A stretch of DNA of 64,000 nucleotides from an uncultured Oscillospiraceae bacterium. Its GTDB lineage: Bacteria; Bacillota; Clostridia; Oscillospirales; Oscillospiraceae. The stretch lies in contig CAJOEH010000008.1 of assembly GCA_905233385.1 (NCBI GenBank), positions 1 to 64,000 of the forward strand, in the 5' to 3' direction. The notes under the pieces were generated by a model. The model saw only the letters and a list, made by a program, of their open reading frames with translations. It ran no database searches and was not told the origin of the DNA. Below are positions 61,614-64,000 of the stretch, piece by piece (the first letter of the stretch is position 1; each line of letters opens with the position of its first letter). Made by a program: the position numbers and the translations under genes.

Positions 61614-64000
61614 TCAGCCGGTGCCGATCTCGACGCAATGCCAGTTGCCGTCGTCCTGCAATTCCAGAACGAACGTCCGGTCGAAGACGAGTTTCCCTGC
61701 GTATTGTCCCGTTCCCTCGCGGGTATTCCCTGCCCGAATCTCAACAGATTCGGGATGCCTAGGTACAACGGCGCACGCAAAGGAGCCTTTGACCGTCCTG
61801 CCGTCTTCGCTGACATTGAGCACTTCCCACGTGACGGCCTCATAATCATCAACGCCAAAGCCGTTCCCCGGCTCAAGAGAGCGCATATGCTCGCCGACGG
61901 CGGTCGTTACGAAGTATTCCGCTGCGTCCTCCGCCGTGCCGTCGACGCGGAAGGACACTCTGGAAAAATCGGTTTCCAAGCGGTCAAATTGCGATCTGAC
62001 GCTCTCTGCAACAGACATCCCTGCGAGATATACCCGAGACGCTTTCCAAAAGCTCGAGGACATACCGTCGGAATACTCGACCGTTCCCGCGCCGCCGTCG
62101 TCCCAGAAGGTCATCCGCTTCGTTCCGTCCGCGGAAACGGCGGTGAGCCAATACGCGCTCGGCTCGCTGGACGGCGCGTCCAGCTGTGTCCAGTTATAAT
62201 TGCGTATAGACTGACGGAGGCTGTTGACGGTATAAGCATCACCGGTGTACGACGTTTCCCATTGGGCGCTCTCTGAAGAGTCGCGCGTCAGTGAAACGTA
62301 GAGCGTCAGCGAAATATCGCCGGAGTCGCACAGGCTCTCCACGGCAGCGATCAGTTCTGCCGGCGGCTCATCGGGTTCGGTCGTCGGCGCCGTTTGCGCG
62401 GGCTCCGCTCCCTCCGCTGTGTACGAGAGAATGCGCCAGCCGTCGCCGTTCTTTTCCAGCGTCATTCTGTAAGCCGGATTAAAAAAAGCCGACCCGGACG
62501 CGTTCAGCGTGGACAGCATTTCCCACGATTTCCACGTCCAAAGCGTGACCGCGGAACCGTTCTCCACGCCGACGAGCGGAGTGAAGGTGCCCGGTCTGGT
62601 GCTCCATATGTCTTCTTCCGGATAAAAGCTGTCCGTATCGGGATCATAGGTCACTTCCGCAAACCAGTCCGTGTGCATTTCCTCTACGGTAACGCCGGCG
62701 TACTTCATCAGTACCTCGTTGGCTCTGGCGCGTGAAACACGGTTTTCGTAGAGTCTGTTTCCGTCCTGATCATAATCACCATACCTGCCGTTATTGTCTA
62801 CTGCGCAAAGGCAGGTCAGGAAGGGCTGCGCCGCAATATCCCGCACGTCGCTGTAGTCCGAGGTGAGGAAACAGCTTATCTCCAGATTGAGGATCAGGGT
62901 CGAGTTCTCCCCGTCCGGATCCGGATCCTCCGCGAGCCGATACGCGGCCGTAAAGTCGTTGAAGAGCTCCAGTTCGTCCGCTGTCAGCAGGCGGCCGCTT
63001 CCGCCGTAAACCGTCGCGCCGTATGCCCCCTGAAACCAACTGCACAGGCACGAATAGAAGGTACTGTAAAGGTATAGATCACTTGTCGTCTCACCCAGCG
63101 CGTTCGCTTCAATGATCTTTTTGTAGATTACAGTTGACGGGTATTTCAGCCATATCTCCGCGCTGTCTGTTTCGACGTGAATCTCACATTTATTGTCCGT
63201 TGCATAATAACAGTCATAGAACGTGACCGTCGTATGTGGCGCAGTGAGGCGGATAAAGTACCACGATTTACGCGTTTCATTTTCGGATCTCGTTTCGCAG
63301 TCCTGCCACGGGATCTGCTTGATTTTTTCAAAGAAGTACGCCGCACGGATCGCCGCGTCCGCGGGACAAGTCGTATCTGCCGCACTTCCGGCATCCCCGC
63401 TGTGGAAGGTCAGCGTCGCCTCCCGCAGGTCGATCGCGTCGAGGAGCGCGGGGATGTCGGAAGCGTCCAGTTCGCCAAGATCGACAGGTGTTTCCATCGC
63501 TTCCGTGTCTTCGGTCGTCTCGCCTGTCTTCGCGCCGGTGAAGGTGCAGCCGACGGCGATCGCGACGATCAGCACGATGGCGATCAGCGTAATGACCGCC
63601 GTCTTCGGCTTCTTCACGATGAGTTTGATGCGCTCCTTGATGCTCCGTCCGCTGCCCGTCATCGTGGTGGCGGCGACGAAGATCGCCGGGCGCTTTTCGC
63701 AGGTCAGTTGGAGGAGCGTGTAGCCGTAGTCGGCGCGGTGTTCCTCGCCGATGCGTTTGATCGTCGCCTCGTCGCAGGCAAGCTCTGCGTCTTTACGGGA
63801 CAGGATCGCCGCGATCCAGACGAGCGGATTATACCAATGCACCGCAAGACAGAGCCCGCGCAGGATCGCCCAGATATGGTCGCCGTGTCTGCGGTGGGTC
63901 GCCTCGTGTTCGATCGAATAGCGCAGAACGGCAGCGTCCTGCGCGACCTCCGGCGTCACGTAGATCTTCGGGCGTATCAGCCCGAACAGACATGGCGTGT
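61614..64000 (-). CDS. BlaR1/MecR1-like M56 peptidase with unusual sensor domain (5' end outside window)
   Basis: About 795 codons are visible; the frame is open through base 64000, where LFGLIRPKIYVTPE is the usual run-in to the M56 motif. The zinc site is HEATH (YSIEHEATHRRHGDHIW) with ELACDEATIKRIGEEHRADY following. A membrane segment (TAVITLIAIVLIVAIAVGC) leads to an extracellular part of roughly 600 aa. That part lacks the penicillin-binding SxxK domain of BlaR1 and instead has beta-rich repeats with YRMTLEKNGDGWRILSYTA. Family members sense a signal and cleave a BlaI-type repressor; that gene would be upstream, outside the window. Confidence 0.85.
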   Translation of the reverse strand, partial: TPCLFGLIRPKIYVTPEVAQDAAVLRYSIEHEATHRRHGDHIWAILRGLCLAVHWYNPLVWIAAILSRKDAELACDEATIKRIGEEHRADYGYTLLQLTCEKRPAIFVAATTMTGSGRSIKERIKLIVKKPKTAVITLIAIVLIVAIAVGCTFTGAKTGETTEDTEAMETPVDLGELDASDIPALLDAIDLREATLTFHSGDAGSAADTTCPADAAIRAAYFFEKIKQIPWQDCETRSENETRKSWYFIRLTAPHTTVTFYDCYYATDNKCEIHVETDSAEIWLKYPSTVIYKKIIEANALGETTSDLYLYSTFYSCLCSWFQGAYGATVYGGSGRLLTADELELFNDFTAAYRLAEDPDPDGENSTLILNLEISCFLTSDYSDVRDIAAQPFLTCLCAVDNNGRYGDYDQDGNRLYENRVSRARANEVLMKYAGVTVEEMHTDWFAEVTYDPDTDSFYPEEDIWSTRPGTFTPLVGVENGSAVTLWTWKSWEMLSTLNASGSAFFNPAYRMTLEKNGDGWRILSYTAEGAEPAQTAPTTEPDEPPAELIAAVESLCDSGDISLTLYVSLTRDSSESAQWETSYTGDAYTVNSLRQSIRNYNWTQLDAPSSEPSAYWLTAVSADGTKRMTFWDDGGAGTVEYSDGMSSSFWKASRVYLAGMSVAESVRSQFDRLETDFSRVSFRVDGTAEDAAEYFVTTAVGEHMRSLEPGNGFGVDDYEAVTWEVLNVSEDGRTVKGSFACAVVPRHPESVEIRAGNTREGTGQYAGKLVFDRTFVLELQDDGNWHCVEIGTG

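Overview
The window looks like chromosomal DNA of a GC-rich, Gram-positive anaerobe of the Clostridia, most likely an Oscillospirales-type gut commensal. This is inferred from the many Sec lipoproteins, an SLH-domain surface protein, an NHLM-type peptide exporter, L,D-transpeptidase and VanX-like wall enzymes, and a host-glycan gene set. Nearly all genes lie on the minus strand; the only clear plus-strand gene is the CstA-family transporter at 49.2-50.7 kb. Very long plus-strand reading frames lie opposite many minus-strand genes and are antisense shadows.

Glycan region (1-20.9 kb). One minus-strand operon (13737 down to 1 and beyond) encodes a module-bearing lipoprotein, a sugar ABC importer (binding protein and two permeases, no ATPase), a small secreted protein, a DUF4838 lipoprotein, a GH2 beta-mannosidase, a GH38 alpha-mannosidase and a large secreted protein built from the same module as the first lipoprotein. 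A second operon (17290 to 13977) carries L-fucose mutarotase, a metallophosphoesterase lipoprotein and L-fucose isomerase. Both operons have an almost superimposable 62-bp promoter/operator block, so they are probably co-regulated. A sialate-O-acetylesterase-like gene and a GH2 beta-galactosidase-like gene follow. Together these genes suggest foraging on mannose-, fucose- and galactose-containing host glycans.

Envelope region (21-24.4 kb). A DUF3592 membrane protein, a YkuD L,D-transpeptidase, a VanX-type D,D-dipeptidase and a broken VanY-type carboxypeptidase form a wall-remodelling cluster.

Surface protein and peptide region (24.4-48.3 kb). Two giant secreted proteins (2730 and about 2622 aa) alternate with two tiny genes: a 77-aa peptide with a double-glycine leader and a 49-aa peptide. 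Next to them lies a five-gene cluster: STAS protein, miniature HlyD-like protein, C39 peptidase/ABC exporter, NHLM ABC partner, and a fusion of a degenerate anti-sigma-kinase-like domain to a dicarboxylate symporter. No maturation enzyme is present. This is the best candidate for an undescribed system.

Decay zone and CstA (48.3-51.2 kb). Remnants of an FGGY kinase, a response regulator and a sensor kinase precede cstA; a small XRE regulator follows.

tRNA-derived zones (51.5-52.1 kb and 60.8-61.1 kb). A tRNA-Ala(GGC) gene is split near its 3' end by a 141-bp insertion flanked by 13-bp direct repeats. Related copies, a tRNA 3' half and a 31-bp inverted repeat lie 9 kb away.

Redox operon (52.2-60.0 kb). 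A TetR regulator with a clear double-palindrome operator heads an iron-dependent alcohol dehydrogenase, two flavodoxins, an aldo/keto reductase and a DUF4405 membrane protein. Beyond these lie a metallophosphoesterase, a ferredoxin-type aldo/keto reductase and an FMN reductase. The window ends with a 68-aa peptide gene and a partial BlaR1/M56-type gene.
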